In this document: in pieces, positions 9,025 to 17,507 of the stretch
How positions within the stretch are numbered: the first letter of the stretch is position 1
How the letters are laid out: every line of letters begins with the position of its first letter
Source: Alphaproteobacteria bacterium
GTDB taxonomy: Bacteria; Pseudomonadota; Alphaproteobacteria; Micropepsales; Micropepsaceae
Direction: 5' to 3'
Length of the DNA: 47,495 bases
Assembly (NCBI GenBank): GCA_028865545.1
Contig: JAGWJY010000028.1
Span: 1 to 47,495 of the forward strand
Translations under genes and position numbers: made by a program
The notes under the pieces: model-generated
What the model saw: only the letters and a program-made list of their open reading frames with translations
Told to the model about the DNA's origin: nothing
Database searches by the model: none

Positions 9025-10688
9025 TGTCGTTTCGTCGTTTGGTTGCCTCGGGTGCGACCGCCGCCTTTCTCGCACTGTCTCCCTCTTATTGTGCCGGGCC
9101 GGCCGCTTCGGCGCCGTCCGGCCCGATCGTAAATGCCCCAGCCGGCCAGTTGGCGGGGCTGACCGAAGGCACGCTGCACATCTTCAAAGGCATTCCCTAT
9201 GCCGAACCTCCAATCGGCTCCATGCGCTGGAAGCCGCCCGCACCGATGCCGCGGTGGAGGGGTGTAAGGCAGGCGACCGAATTCGGAGCCGCATGTTTCC
9301 AACCCAAGCCCAAAGTCCCGAACATCTATACGGCCGATCTGGGACGCATGAGTGAAGATTGCCTGACGCTGAACATCTGGGCTCCTGCCGGCGCCCGCGA
9401 TATGCCGATCTTCTTCTGGATCCACGGCGGCGCCCTGTGGGGAGATGCGAGCAAGGACCCACTTTACAACGGTGCCCGCATCGCCGCGCGTGGCCACGTC
9501 ATTGTGGTGTCCATCAACTACCGGCTGGGCGTGCTCGGCTGGCTGGCACATCCCGAGCTCAGCGCCGAGTCGCCACTCGGCATCTCAGGCAATTACGGCC
9601 TGCTCGACCAGATTCAGGCGCTCAAATGGGTGAAGCAGAATATCGGGGCCTTTGGCGGCGATCCCGCGAAGGTAACCATCGTCGGCGAATCCGCGGGCGG
9701 TCTCAGCGTCATGTACCTCATGGCGTCACCCGAGGCGCGCGGACTGTTTTCGAAGGCGATCGCGGAAAGCTCGTACATGGTCTCTACGCCGCTGCTGAAA
9801 GAGGGCAAATATGGAGCGCCGTCCGCCGAGCAGAGCGGCCTGGCGCTCGCCAAGGCGGTCAACGCGTCGAACCTCGCAGCCCTGCGGGCCATGGACCCGG
9901 GCGTGCTGACCGAGGACGCGGCGGCGAACCGCTTCGCCCCGTTCGCCGCCGTGGACGGCCACGTGCTCACGCACCAGATCACCGAGACCTTCGGCAAGGG
10001 TGAAGAGGCGCCAGTGCCGATCCTCGCCGGGTTCAACAGCGGCGAAATTCGCTCGCTCAGGGTCCTGGCGCCGCAGCCGCCCGCGTCGGCGGCCGAGTAC
10101 GAAAGCGTCATTCACAGTCAGTATGGCGATCTCGCCGATGAGTTCCTGCGCCTCTATCCCAGCACCAATCTGGAGGAGAGCATCCTGGCGACAACGCGCG
10201 ACATGCTGTACGGCTGGTCCGCAGAGCGTCTGGTGCGCCAGCAGACCGCGTTGGGCAAAGCCTCCTATTTATACTTCTGGGACCATGGCTATCCTGCCGC
10301 CGATGTGGCCCATCTGCACGGCTTCCACGCCAGCGAATTACCCTATGTCTTCGGTAACCTCGATAGCACGCCTCCGCTCTGGCCGAAGGTGCCGCAAACG
10401 CCAGAGCAAAGAAAGCTCTCGGACGCCATGATTGGGTACTGGACCAGCTTCGTGCGTACCGGCAAGCCTGTGGCCGCGAACGAGCCGGACTGGCCGGCCT
10501 ACGGATCGACGAGTGCCTACATGGACTTCACCGATGCCCCGCATCCGGCAGAACACGTCCTGCCGGGGATGTACAAGTTCAATGAGGAAGTCGTTTGCCG
10601 CCGCTGGGCTAGCGGGGACCAAGGCTGGAACTGGAACGTCGGCATTTGGGCGCCGAAGATTCCGCCGCAGAGCCCAAAGTGCCAGTGA
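9021..10688 (+). CDS. exported type-B carboxylesterase (CE1)
   Basis: This 555-residue protein belongs to the para-nitrobenzyl-esterase/type-B carboxylesterase family. A signal peptide is visible (FRRLVASGATAAFLALS..., possible cleavage after the CAGPAASA region). Motifs are EDCLTLNIWAP (family signature 2), IHGGAL (oxyanion), GESAGG with nucleophile Ser224, Glu342 in FNSGEIRSL and His436 in GFHASELPYVFG. The start ATG at 9021 overlaps the permease stop by 4 nt, with AAAAGG upstream, so translation is coupled. Such enzymes hydrolyse carboxylic esters, here probably in the periplasm. The protein is close to CE2 (same operon) and more distant from CE3. The natural ester is unknown. Confidence 0.92.
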   Translation: MMSFRRLVASGATAAFLALSPSYCAGPAASAPSGPIVNAPAGQLAGLTEGTLHIFKGIPYAEPPIGSMRWKPPAPMPRWRGVRQATEFGAACFQPKPKVPNIYTADLGRMSEDCLTLNIWAPAGARDMPIFFWIHGGALWGDASKDPLYNGARIAARGHVIVVSINYRLGVLGWLAHPELSAESPLGISGNYGLLDQIQALKWVKQNIGAFGGDPAKVTIVGESAGGLSVMYLMASPEARGLFSKAIAESSYMVSTPLLKEGKYGAPSAEQSGLALAKAVNASNLAALRAMDPGVLTEDAAANRFAPFAAVDGHVLTHQITETFGKGEEAPVPILAGFNSGEIRSLRVLAPQPPASAAEYESVIHSQYGDLADEFLRLYPSTNLEESILATTRDMLYGWSAERLVRQQTALGKASYLYFWDHGYPAADVAHLHGFHASELPYVFGNLDSTPPLWPKVPQTPEQRKLSDAMIGYWTSFVRTGKPVAANEPDWPAYGSTSAYMDFTDAPHPAEHVLPGMYKFNEEVVCRRWASGDQGWNWNVGIWAPKIPPQSPKCQ

Positions 10689-10700
10689 TCGTGAGAGAAT

Positions 10701-11579
10701 ATGAGCCGGCCGACGCGCGTTCTCTGCGATGATATTTGCTTTGGTGAAGCACCGCGTTGGCGTCAAGGCCGTTTGTGGTTCAGTGATTTCTTCGCCCATG
10801 CCGTGAAGTCGATTTCACTGGCCGGGGATTTGCGTACGGAAGTTGAGATAGATGACCAGCCTTCGGGACTGGGCTGGATGCCCGACGGATCGTTGCTGAT
10901 TGTCTCTATGATCAAGCGCCAGCTACTTCGTCGTTCGGTGGACGGTAAGATCAGTGTGCACGCCGACCTGAGCGGTATTGCCGGCTTTCACTGTAACGAC
11001 ATGGTGGTCGATGCTGAGGGCCGTGCCTATGTGGGTGAGTTCGGCTTCGATCTTCCGCAGGAAATGACGACACGTGGAGTCAAGAGCGTAATCGCAGATC
11101 ATCTGACAGCGAAGCTGGTTTGTGTGTCGGCCGATGGCGTGGCGTGCGAGGTCGCCAGCGATATGCATTTCCCGAACGGATCGGTGATTACGCCGGATGG
11201 CAAGATCCTCATTGTTGCCGAAACTCTCGGGCAGGCACTGACCGCCTTTGATATCGGCGCCGACGGGGCTCTGACCAACCGCCGGGTGTGGGCCAAAATT
11301 TCACCCCACCTCCCCGACGGGATCGCGTTGAATGCCGACGGGCATATCTGGGTGGCGGACTCTGTCACGCCAAAATGCATATTGTTCGCGCAAGGCGGCG
11401 CGGCTCTCGAGGTGATCGACACGGACGTGCCCTGTTATGCATGTATGCTCGGCGGCGACGACGGCCGCTCTCTGTTCATGCTCACCGCAACCTCATCTGA
11501 GGATGACGACGGGACCACATCGGTAAAGGGAAAGCTCTTGATTGCCACCGTGGATGTCCCGCACGCCGGACTGCCATAG
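10701..11579 (+). CDS. SMP-30/gluconolactonase family protein, cytoplasmic
   Basis: The 292-residue protein has the six-bladed propeller pattern of the SMP-30/gluconolactonase/LRE family. Metal- and substrate-site blocks are FGEAPRW near residue 15, HCNDMVVDAEGRAYVGEFGF near 98-117, FPNGSVITPDG near 156 and LPDGIALNADGHIWVAD near 203. There is no signal peptide. The family hydrolyses lactones or esters using a divalent cation. The gene begins 12 nt after CE1 and is followed by CE2, so the operon combines two kinds of ester/lactone-opening enzymes. The product may open a lactone formed from the substrate after uptake. Which lactone cannot be told. Confidence 0.88.
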   Translation: MSRPTRVLCDDICFGEAPRWRQGRLWFSDFFAHAVKSISLAGDLRTEVEIDDQPSGLGWMPDGSLLIVSMIKRQLLRRSVDGKISVHADLSGIAGFHCNDMVVDAEGRAYVGEFGFDLPQEMTTRGVKSVIADHLTAKLVCVSADGVACEVASDMHFPNGSVITPDGKILIVAETLGQALTAFDIGADGALTNRRVWAKISPHLPDGIALNADGHIWVADSVTPKCILFAQGGAALEVIDTDVPCYACMLGGDDGRSLFMLTATSSEDDDGTTSVKGKLLIATVDVPHAGLP

Positions 11580-11634
11580 GGTCGGTTTGGTTCTTGCTGT
11601 GCCGCCTTCCTATTGCTTCTCGCGGAGTCCAACT

Positions 11635-13224
11635 ATGTCAGGTTCAGCCCGCAACCCAATCGTAAATCCTCCGGCCGGTCAGGTGGAAGGCCGGACCGAG
11701 GGCAAATCACGCGTTTTCAAGGGCATCCCGTACGCTTTGCCTCCAGTGGGGTCTGCGCGCTGGAGACCACCCGTGCCCATGCCGAGGTGGGAAGGCGTCA
11801 GGAACGCAGCTGAGTTCGGGCCTGCGTGCTTCCAGCCCAAACCCCGACCCGGGAGTATTTACTTCGACCGCCCAGACGACCCGCTGCCTATGAACGAGGA
11901 TTGCCTGACGCTGAATATCTGGGCTCCCGCCGACGTACACAATGCACCGGTCTTTTTCTGGATCCATGGCGGCTCTCTGATCTGGGGAGCGAGCCGCGAG
12001 CCGTATTATGACGGCACTAGATTGGCCGAGCGCGGCATCGTCGTGGTTACGATCAATTACCGGCTTGGGGCCCTCGGTTGGCTGGCGCATCCGGAGCTCA
12101 GTGCAGAGTCGCCGCTGGGGATATCCGGCAATTACGGCCTGCTCGATCAGATCGAGGCGCTGCGATGGGTCAAAAAAAACATCGGCACCTTCGGCGGCGA
12201 TCCGTCGAACGTGACGATCGCGGGCGAATCCGCGGGCGCTCTTAGTGTCATGTACCTCATGGCGTCGCCCGAAGCTCGGGGATTGTTCGCGAAGGCCGTC
12301 GCGGAAAGTGCATACATGATCTCAACGCCAGAGCTGACGCAGCACAAATACGGCTCGCCGTCTGCTGAGGAAAGCGGCCTAAAGCTCGCTGCCGAGCTTC
12401 ACGCGCCGAATATAGCCGCGTTGCGGGAAATGGATCCGGGGAAGCTTGTTGAGGCCGCGGCAGCGGCTGGGTTTGGGCCGTGGGGTGCGATCGACGGACA
12501 GGTATTGCCGTGCCAGCTTGTCGATGTTTTCGACAAGGGTGAACAGGCGCCTGTACCGATCTTGGCTGGCTTCAACAGCGGCGAAATCCGCTCGTTGAGA
12601 TTCCTCGCCCCGCCACCTCCGGCCAACTCTGCCGAGTACGAAAGCATTATTCGCGATCGGTATGATGATCTTGCCGATGAATTCCTGCGGCTCTATCCCA
12701 GTACAGACATGCAGGAAAGCATATTGGCGACCGCACGCGACGCCCTTTACGGCTGGACTGCGGAGCGGCTCGCCAGAAAACAGGCCGCGCTCGGCTTGCC
12801 GTCTTATCTCTATGTCTTCGATCATGGCTACCCGGCCGCGGACGCTGCCGGTCTGCAGGGGTTCCACGCCAGCGAATTGCCCTATGTGTTCGGCACGTTC
12901 GATCGTACGCCGCCGCTGTGGCCGAAAGTTCCAGAAACGCCGAAAGAGCGGGAGCTCTCCAATGCGATGATCGGCTATTGGACCAGCTTCGCCCGCACAG
13001 GTCACCCGCAGGCGGTCAACGAACCGGATTGGCCCACCTATGAAACAGGTTCGTACATGGCGTTCAAAGATGCTCCGCGTCCGTCGGAGCGCATCTTGCC
13101 CGGGATGTATGAATTCAACGAGGCGGTCGTTTGCCGGCGCCGAGCGAGCGGGGACCTAGCCTGGAACTGGAACGTCGGTATCATCTCGCCGAAACTCCCG
13201 AGCCAGACGAAGCAGTGCGATTAA
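11635..13224 (+). CDS. type-B carboxylesterase (CE2), signal peptide apparently lost
   Basis: The protein has 529 residues from the ATG at 11635, which has GGAG 7 nt upstream. It is a paralogue of CE1 with the same landmarks: EDCLTLNIWAP, IHGGSL, GESAGA with Ser199, FNSGEIRSL and GFHASELPYVFG with His411. The frame is open upstream to 11542. That stretch encodes LVLAVPPSYC, which lines up with the end of the CE1 signal peptide (FLALSPSYC). It lacks a good start and would overlap the SMP-30 gene. I infer that the signal sequence decayed and that CE2 now works in the cytoplasm. An alternative ATG at 11554 would restore a short hydrophobic N-terminus. It is the last gene of the operon. Confidence 0.88.
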   Translation: MSGSARNPIVNPPAGQVEGRTEGKSRVFKGIPYALPPVGSARWRPPVPMPRWEGVRNAAEFGPACFQPKPRPGSIYFDRPDDPLPMNEDCLTLNIWAPADVHNAPVFFWIHGGSLIWGASREPYYDGTRLAERGIVVVTINYRLGALGWLAHPELSAESPLGISGNYGLLDQIEALRWVKKNIGTFGGDPSNVTIAGESAGALSVMYLMASPEARGLFAKAVAESAYMISTPELTQHKYGSPSAEESGLKLAAELHAPNIAALREMDPGKLVEAAAAAGFGPWGAIDGQVLPCQLVDVFDKGEQAPVPILAGFNSGEIRSLRFLAPPPPANSAEYESIIRDRYDDLADEFLRLYPSTDMQESILATARDALYGWTAERLARKQAALGLPSYLYVFDHGYPAADAAGLQGFHASELPYVFGTFDRTPPLWPKVPETPKERELSNAMIGYWTSFARTGHPQAVNEPDWPTYETGSYMAFKDAPRPSERILPGMYEFNEAVVCRRRASGDLAWNWNVGIISPKLPSQTKQCD

Positions 13225-13244
13225 TCGCGAGCGGTCGGCGTAGG

Positions 13245-13260
13245 GATCGCGACAGCGATC
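13245..13260. terminator. weak hairpin between convergent CE2 and CE3
   Basis: GATCGC and GCGATC enclose a GACA loop, 20 nt after the CE2 stop. A short TTTT follows 9 nt later on the plus strand. This is a possible but weak terminator in the 118-bp gap between two convergent esterase genes. Confidence 0.3.
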
Positions 13261-13342
13261 GATGGTGCTTTTGCTCAGGTGAACGGGTCGGGCGACAGAC
13301 CCAATAACCAGTTGGTTTGGCGCCGTGTCCCGGCCGCAACCT

Positions 13343-14980
13343 TCAGTGCGGCTCTGTCGTACTCAAAAGCTCGGGAGCGGCGACGCCGACATTGGCGCCC
13401 CATTGCTGGTCGCCGGCGCGGCGCCGCCGCTCCATCACCTCTTCGTTCAGCCTGTACATGCCGGGCATCAGGTCGGTCGAGACCTCGGGCTCCGCCGCGA
13501 AATGCATGTAGCGCTTGCCGGGCATGAAGCTGGGCCAGTTCGGCTCACCCTGCGCGGTGGGAACGCCGGTGCGCGCGAAGCTCGACCAGTAGGAGATCAT
13601 CGCGTCGGACAGCGCCACTTCCTTGGGCCCTTCCGGCGCCGGCCAGTTCGCCAGCTGCCGCTTGCCGACCCAGCCGAACACGTAAGGGATCTCGGAGGCG
13701 TGGAAGGCGTGCAGGCCGCGGGCTTGCGCCGCCGGATAGCCGTGATCGAAGAAATAGAGATAGGCCGGCTCGCCCCGCGCCGCCTCGTCGCGCACGATGC
13801 GCTCGGCGCCCCAGCCGAAGATGGCGTCGCGTTCCGCCGCCATCATGCTGGCCTTGACGTTGTCCGGCGGATAGAGCTTGAGGAACAGCGGCGCCAGATC
13901 GCGATAGCGCTCGCGGATGATCTTCTCATAGACCGCGCCCGACGTCGGCAATGATGGCGGCAGGAACTGCGGCAGGGTCTCGATCTCGCCGGCGTTGAAG
14001 CCCATCAGCACCGGCACCTTGGCCATTTCCTTGCTGTCGTAGACATCGACCAACTGGCGCGGCAGCACCCAGCCGTCGATGATGCCGGTGGCCCGGAACT
14101 TCGCCTTCAGGGCCTCCATGTTCAGCTTGGCGGCATCCATCGCCCGCAGCGCCTTGAGATCCGGGGCGCCCAGCGCCTTCTCGAGCTTGGTGCCGATCTC
14201 CTCGGCGGAAGGTATGCCGTGAGCCGCCTTCTTCAGTTCCGGTTCCGAATAGATGCCGAGGCTCTCGCCGATCGCCTTCTGGAACAGGCCGTGGGCCAAG
14301 GGGCTGGCCAGCAGATAGGCGACGCTGAGGCCGCCCGCCGATTCGCCCATGATGGTGACGTTGTCGGGATCGCCGCCGAAGGCCGCGATGTTCTTCTTGA
14401 CCCATTTGAGGGCCTCGATCTGGTCGAGGAGGCCGTAATTGCCCGACACGCCGTGCGGCGACTCGGCGCTCAGCGCCGGCAGGGCCAGCCAGCCCAGCGC
14501 GCCGAGGCGGTAGTTCATCGACACGAACACCACGCCGTGCGCGGCAAAGTTCGCACCGTCGTAAAACGGCTCCCAGGTGCTGCCGAAGACGAGGCCGCCG
14601 CCGTAGATCCACACGATGACGGGCGCCTTCTTCGCATGCGGCGGCGCCCAGACGTTGAGGAACAGGCAGTTCTCGCTACCCTTCGGGATGTTGTCATTAT
14701 AGACGACCTGCTTGGGCCATGGCGGCTGGATGCAGGCGTCGCCGAACTTGCTTGCGTCGCGCACGCCCTTCCAGGCGGCGGCGGGGACCGGCGCGGTCCA
14801 GCGCTTGGCGCCGACGGGCGGCTCGGCATAGGGAATTCCCTTGAAGGCGTGCATGCCCGAGGCGTCGACCTCTCCCATGAGCGCACCTTGCGCGATGGTG
14901 ACCACGGGCCGCGGCGCGGCCGTGGCGCCGGTAAGCGAAACCGCCATCGCCATCGAGGCCCAGAACTTCACGTTTGCCAT
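13343..14980 (-). CDS. exported type-B carboxylesterase (CE3)
   Basis: The protein has 545 residues from the ATG at 14980, which has GGAGGAAACG directly upstream. A signal peptide is clear (FWASMAMAVSLTGATAA). Motifs are SENCLFLNVWAP (EDC signature with Asp replaced by Asn), IYGGGL oxyanion, GESAGG with Ser214, FNAGEIETL and FHASEIPYVFG. It is more diverged from CE1 and CE2 than they are from each other, and looks more GC-rich. It is the last gene of a reverse cluster: TonB receptor 1, CoA-transferase 1, SDR, CE3. The SDR stop lies 36 nt upstream. It probably hydrolyses the imported ester in the periplasm. Confidence 0.92.
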   Translation of the reverse strand: MANVKFWASMAMAVSLTGATAAPRPVVTIAQGALMGEVDASGMHAFKGIPYAEPPVGAKRWTAPVPAAAWKGVRDASKFGDACIQPPWPKQVVYNDNIPKGSENCLFLNVWAPPHAKKAPVIVWIYGGGLVFGSTWEPFYDGANFAAHGVVFVSMNYRLGALGWLALPALSAESPHGVSGNYGLLDQIEALKWVKKNIAAFGGDPDNVTIMGESAGGLSVAYLLASPLAHGLFQKAIGESLGIYSEPELKKAAHGIPSAEEIGTKLEKALGAPDLKALRAMDAAKLNMEALKAKFRATGIIDGWVLPRQLVDVYDSKEMAKVPVLMGFNAGEIETLPQFLPPSLPTSGAVYEKIIRERYRDLAPLFLKLYPPDNVKASMMAAERDAIFGWGAERIVRDEAARGEPAYLYFFDHGYPAAQARGLHAFHASEIPYVFGWVGKRQLANWPAPEGPKEVALSDAMISYWSSFARTGVPTAQGEPNWPSFMPGKRYMHFAAEPEVSTDLMPGMYRLNEEVMERRRRAGDQQWGANVGVAAPELLSTTEPH

Positions 14981-15016
14981 CGTTTCCTCCACTGGTGCCG
15001 TCCGTTGCGGCAAATC

Positions 15017-15778
15017 CTAATACAGTTTCGTGGTGTCCCCGCCGTTGAGGGGCAGCGCCGTGCCGTTGACGAAGCCCGCCCTGTCCGAACAGAGCCATGC
15101 CACGGTGTCGGCGATCTCCTGAGCCTCGCCCAGGCGGTTCATCGCCGAATGACGCTCGATGATGGGGGCCAGCTTGTCGACATAAGGATCCACCATTTCG
15201 GAATGGGCATAGCCCGGGCAGATCGCATTGACGCGGATTCCCTTGAGCCCGTAATCGACGGCGGCCGATTTGGTGAGGCCGACCACGCCGAACTTGCTGG
15301 CACAGTAGGAAGCGTGACCGAAATCGCTCGGGATCAGCCCGTAGACCGAGGCGTTGTTCACGATGGCGCCTTTGCCATGCTCCAGCATGGCGGGGATCTC
15401 GTACTTCATGCACAGCCAGACGGACTTGAGATTGGAGTTCATCACCGCATCCCAGGCGTCTTCCTTGATTTCAGCGACCGGCCGGCGGGTGGGCCCGGTA
15501 ATGCCAGCATTGTTGAAGGCGCAATCCAATCGGCCGAATTTGGCGAGCGTTGCAGCGACCATTGCCTCGACCTCTGTCGGTTTGGTCACATCTGTCTGGA
15601 CGAACAGCCCTTCGCCACCAAGCGCCGCAATTTGTGCGACGACCTCCTCGCTCCGATCCTTTCGGCGCGCCGCCACCACGACCCGCGCTCCTTGGCGGGC
15701 GAATTCCAGAACCGTAGCCGCTCCAAGCCCGGAGCTTCCACCAGTTACGATCGCCACTTTGCCGTCCAACATCTTCAT
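15017..15778 (-). CDS. short-chain dehydrogenase/reductase (SDR), classical
   Basis: The protein has 253 residues from the ATG at 15778, with AGGCGGA 7 nt upstream. The frame is open to 15871, but the extra 31 residues are not SDR-like and would cover an inverted repeat. The classical Rossmann features are TGGSSGLG (12-19), NNAG (89-92), catalytic Ser144, Tyr158 and Lys162 in YCASK, and PG after IRVNAIC. The cofactor region AARRKDR carries basic residues after the second strand, which may favour NADP. Family members oxidise or reduce secondary alcohols and ketones. Between a CoA-transferase and an esterase gene, an action on a hydroxy acid released from an ester is plausible. Confidence 0.92.
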   Translation of the reverse strand: MKMLDGKVAIVTGGSSGLGAATVLEFARQGARVVVAARRKDRSEEVVAQIAALGGEGLFVQTDVTKPTEVEAMVAATLAKFGRLDCAFNNAGITGPTRRPVAEIKEDAWDAVMNSNLKSVWLCMKYEIPAMLEHGKGAIVNNASVYGLIPSDFGHASYCASKFGVVGLTKSAAVDYGLKGIRVNAICPGYAHSEMVDPYVDKLAPIIERHSAMNRLGEAQEIADTVAWLCSDRAGFVNGTALPLNGGDTTKLY

Positions 15779-15844
15779 AGACGTTTCCGCCTGTGCGATT
15801 GCCTCTCGGGAGTCGCTGCCGTGGTTCCAGTTTCCCTTCAGCGT

Positions 15845-15871
15845 GTGGTTTGGGAGAATTGCCCAAACCAC
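15845..15871. promoter_or_regulatory. 10-bp perfect inverted repeat before the SDR-CE3 genes
   Basis: GTGGTTTGGG and CCCAAACCAC enclose a 7-nt centre, 67 nt before the SDR start and 83 nt after the CoA-transferase stop. No T-run follows on the minus strand, so an operator or an RNA-processing hairpin is more likely than an intrinsic terminator. It does not match the 26-bp operator. Confidence 0.5.
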
Positions 15872-15953
15872 CTTTGGAGGCGAACTGCCGGGATGCGGTA
15901 CTAGTTACCAAAAATCGTTATCTGGCTCATTGCTGCTGCCGTCTTCGTTCATC

Positions 15954-17327
15954 TCACGCGCCTGTGTTGGTTTTGCGCTGCTGCCCTTGGACCGGATATA
16001 CGGCACGCGGGATCAACCGTTGCTCGAAGGCCTGACGCTCGAGTCCCTCGCGAAAATCGGGGTGCGCGAGGGAGATCATCGCGCGTGCACGTTCGGGGAC
16101 CGACTTGCCCTTAAGATTCACAATTCCATATTCGGTGACGACATACATAATGTCGGTACGCGGCGTGGTCACGATGTTCCCCGGCGTCAGATTGAGCACG
16201 ATGCGGCTCTTGCGGGCGCCCTTCTTCTCGAACACCGAGGAGAGGCATATGAAAGATTTACCGCCCTTCGAGGCGTAGGCACCGCGTGTGAACTGAAGCT
16301 GGCCACCTGTGCCGGAGATGTGGCGATGACCATCGGACTCGGATGCCGCCTGGCCTTGCAGATCCATCTGAGTGGTGTTGTTGATGGAGACAACCTTGTC
16401 GTTCTGCATGATGATATGCGGCAGGTTGGTGTATTCGACATTGCAGCACAGCATGTCGGGATTTCTGTCGACCGCCTCGTACATGGCCCGCGTGCCCTGC
16501 CCGAAGGTAAAAACGACCTTTCCGGGGTCGAGCTGCTTGCGCGCGCCGGTGACGATGCCCGCCTTGTAGAGACCGACCAGCCCGTCCGTCAGCATCTCGG
16601 TATGGACGCCGAGGTCCTTCACGCCCGCCTCCATCAGCAGCGAACAAACCGCGTTGGGCATGCCGCCGATGCCAATCTGCAGGCAGGCGCCGTCGTCCAC
16701 TTCGGCGGCAATCCTGCGGGCAACGGCCCGGTCGACGTCGGTGATGGGCGGGCTGGCCAGTTCCGGCAGAGGCTCGTTGTTACCTTCGATGACGTAGTCG
16801 ACCTCGCTGATGTGAACGCCGTTGTCCACGCCGTAGACATAAGGAATGGCCGTCGAAGTCTCGACGATCATGGTCTTCGCGCGTTCGACCAAGGTTCTCT
16901 GCCACCCGTTCATCGGGCCGAAGCTGAAGAAGCCGTTCGCGTCGGCTGGCCGCACCTTCAACACGACAATATCGATCGGCGCGATGAAGCGGCGGTAGTA
17001 GTCGGAAATTTCGCCTAGATTGGGCGGGATGTGGAAGCAGATGCCTGCATCCGCCTTGGCGCGTTCATAGGCGCTGAAGTGCCACGTGTAGTAATGGAAG
17101 TGGATCCCTTCGGGATCGGCTTCCAGCACGGCACGCGGTTTGGCGGCGAGGCTGGAGCGGAACCCGACATCGGTCAGTTCGCTGACTCGCGCCGCGAGCG
17201 CTTCATCGAATACGTCGGGTTGGCTTAGACATCCGCCATAGTCAAGCCAATAGCCCGACTTCACCAAAGCTGCGGCTTCGGCCGCAGAAATTTTTTTCGC
17301 GGGCGAAGACGTCGTTCGCGTGGGCAT
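15954..17327 (-). CDS. acetyl-CoA hydrolase/CoA-transferase family protein 1
   Basis: The 457-residue protein belongs to the acetyl-CoA hydrolase/transferase family (butyryl- or 4-hydroxybutyrate CoA-transferase type). It has IGIGGMPNAVCSLL near 226-239, HTEMLTDG near 250 and the glycine-rich GQAASESDGHRHISGTGGQ near 330, the strongly conserved C-terminal block. Members move CoA from acetyl-CoA to a free acid through a glutamyl-CoA intermediate. This would activate the acid released by the esterases. It is about 80-85% identical by eye to the protein at 23253-24626. It lies behind TonB receptor 1, after a terminator-like hairpin, and ahead of the SDR and CE3. The exact acid is unknown. Confidence 0.88.
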   Translation of the reverse strand: MPTRTTSSPAKKISAAEAAALVKSGYWLDYGGCLSQPDVFDEALAARVSELTDVGFRSSLAAKPRAVLEADPEGIHFHYYTWHFSAYERAKADAGICFHIPPNLGEISDYYRRFIAPIDIVVLKVRPADANGFFSFGPMNGWQRTLVERAKTMIVETSTAIPYVYGVDNGVHISEVDYVIEGNNEPLPELASPPITDVDRAVARRIAAEVDDGACLQIGIGGMPNAVCSLLMEAGVKDLGVHTEMLTDGLVGLYKAGIVTGARKQLDPGKVVFTFGQGTRAMYEAVDRNPDMLCCNVEYTNLPHIIMQNDKVVSINNTTQMDLQGQAASESDGHRHISGTGGQLQFTRGAYASKGGKSFICLSSVFEKKGARKSRIVLNLTPGNIVTTPRTDIMYVVTEYGIVNLKGKSVPERARAMISLAHPDFREGLERQAFEQRLIPRAVYPVQGQQRKTNTGA

Positions 17328-17461
17328 TGAGGTGTCTCTCTATCGGCATTCTTCTATGGAAATGGGGCACGCACTCTGTCTCACGTCCGGTATGATCAAG
17401 TCTTTCGTTTGTCCGTGTTGCGTCGGTTTGCGCGATGGCATGGCGTTCGAACGAAAAGTTT

Positions 17462-17492
17462 GGCCGCCGGCTGTTTGGAAACGCCGGCGGCC
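17462..17492 (-). terminator. intrinsic terminator after TonB receptor 1
   Basis: Read on the minus strand, GGCCGCCGGC and GCCGGCGGCC form a perfect 10-bp stem with an 11-nt loop, 15 nt after the receptor stop, followed by AAACTTTT. An equivalent hairpin follows TonB receptor 2. It may lower read-through into the CoA-transferase gene. Confidence 0.65.
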
Positions 17493-17507
17493 GAGAGAGC
17501 GAACGAT

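Noticed and set aside
13325-15904. Several long plus-strand frames opposite CE3 and the SDR
   Set aside because: Shadows of genes with intact catalytic motifs on the minus strand.
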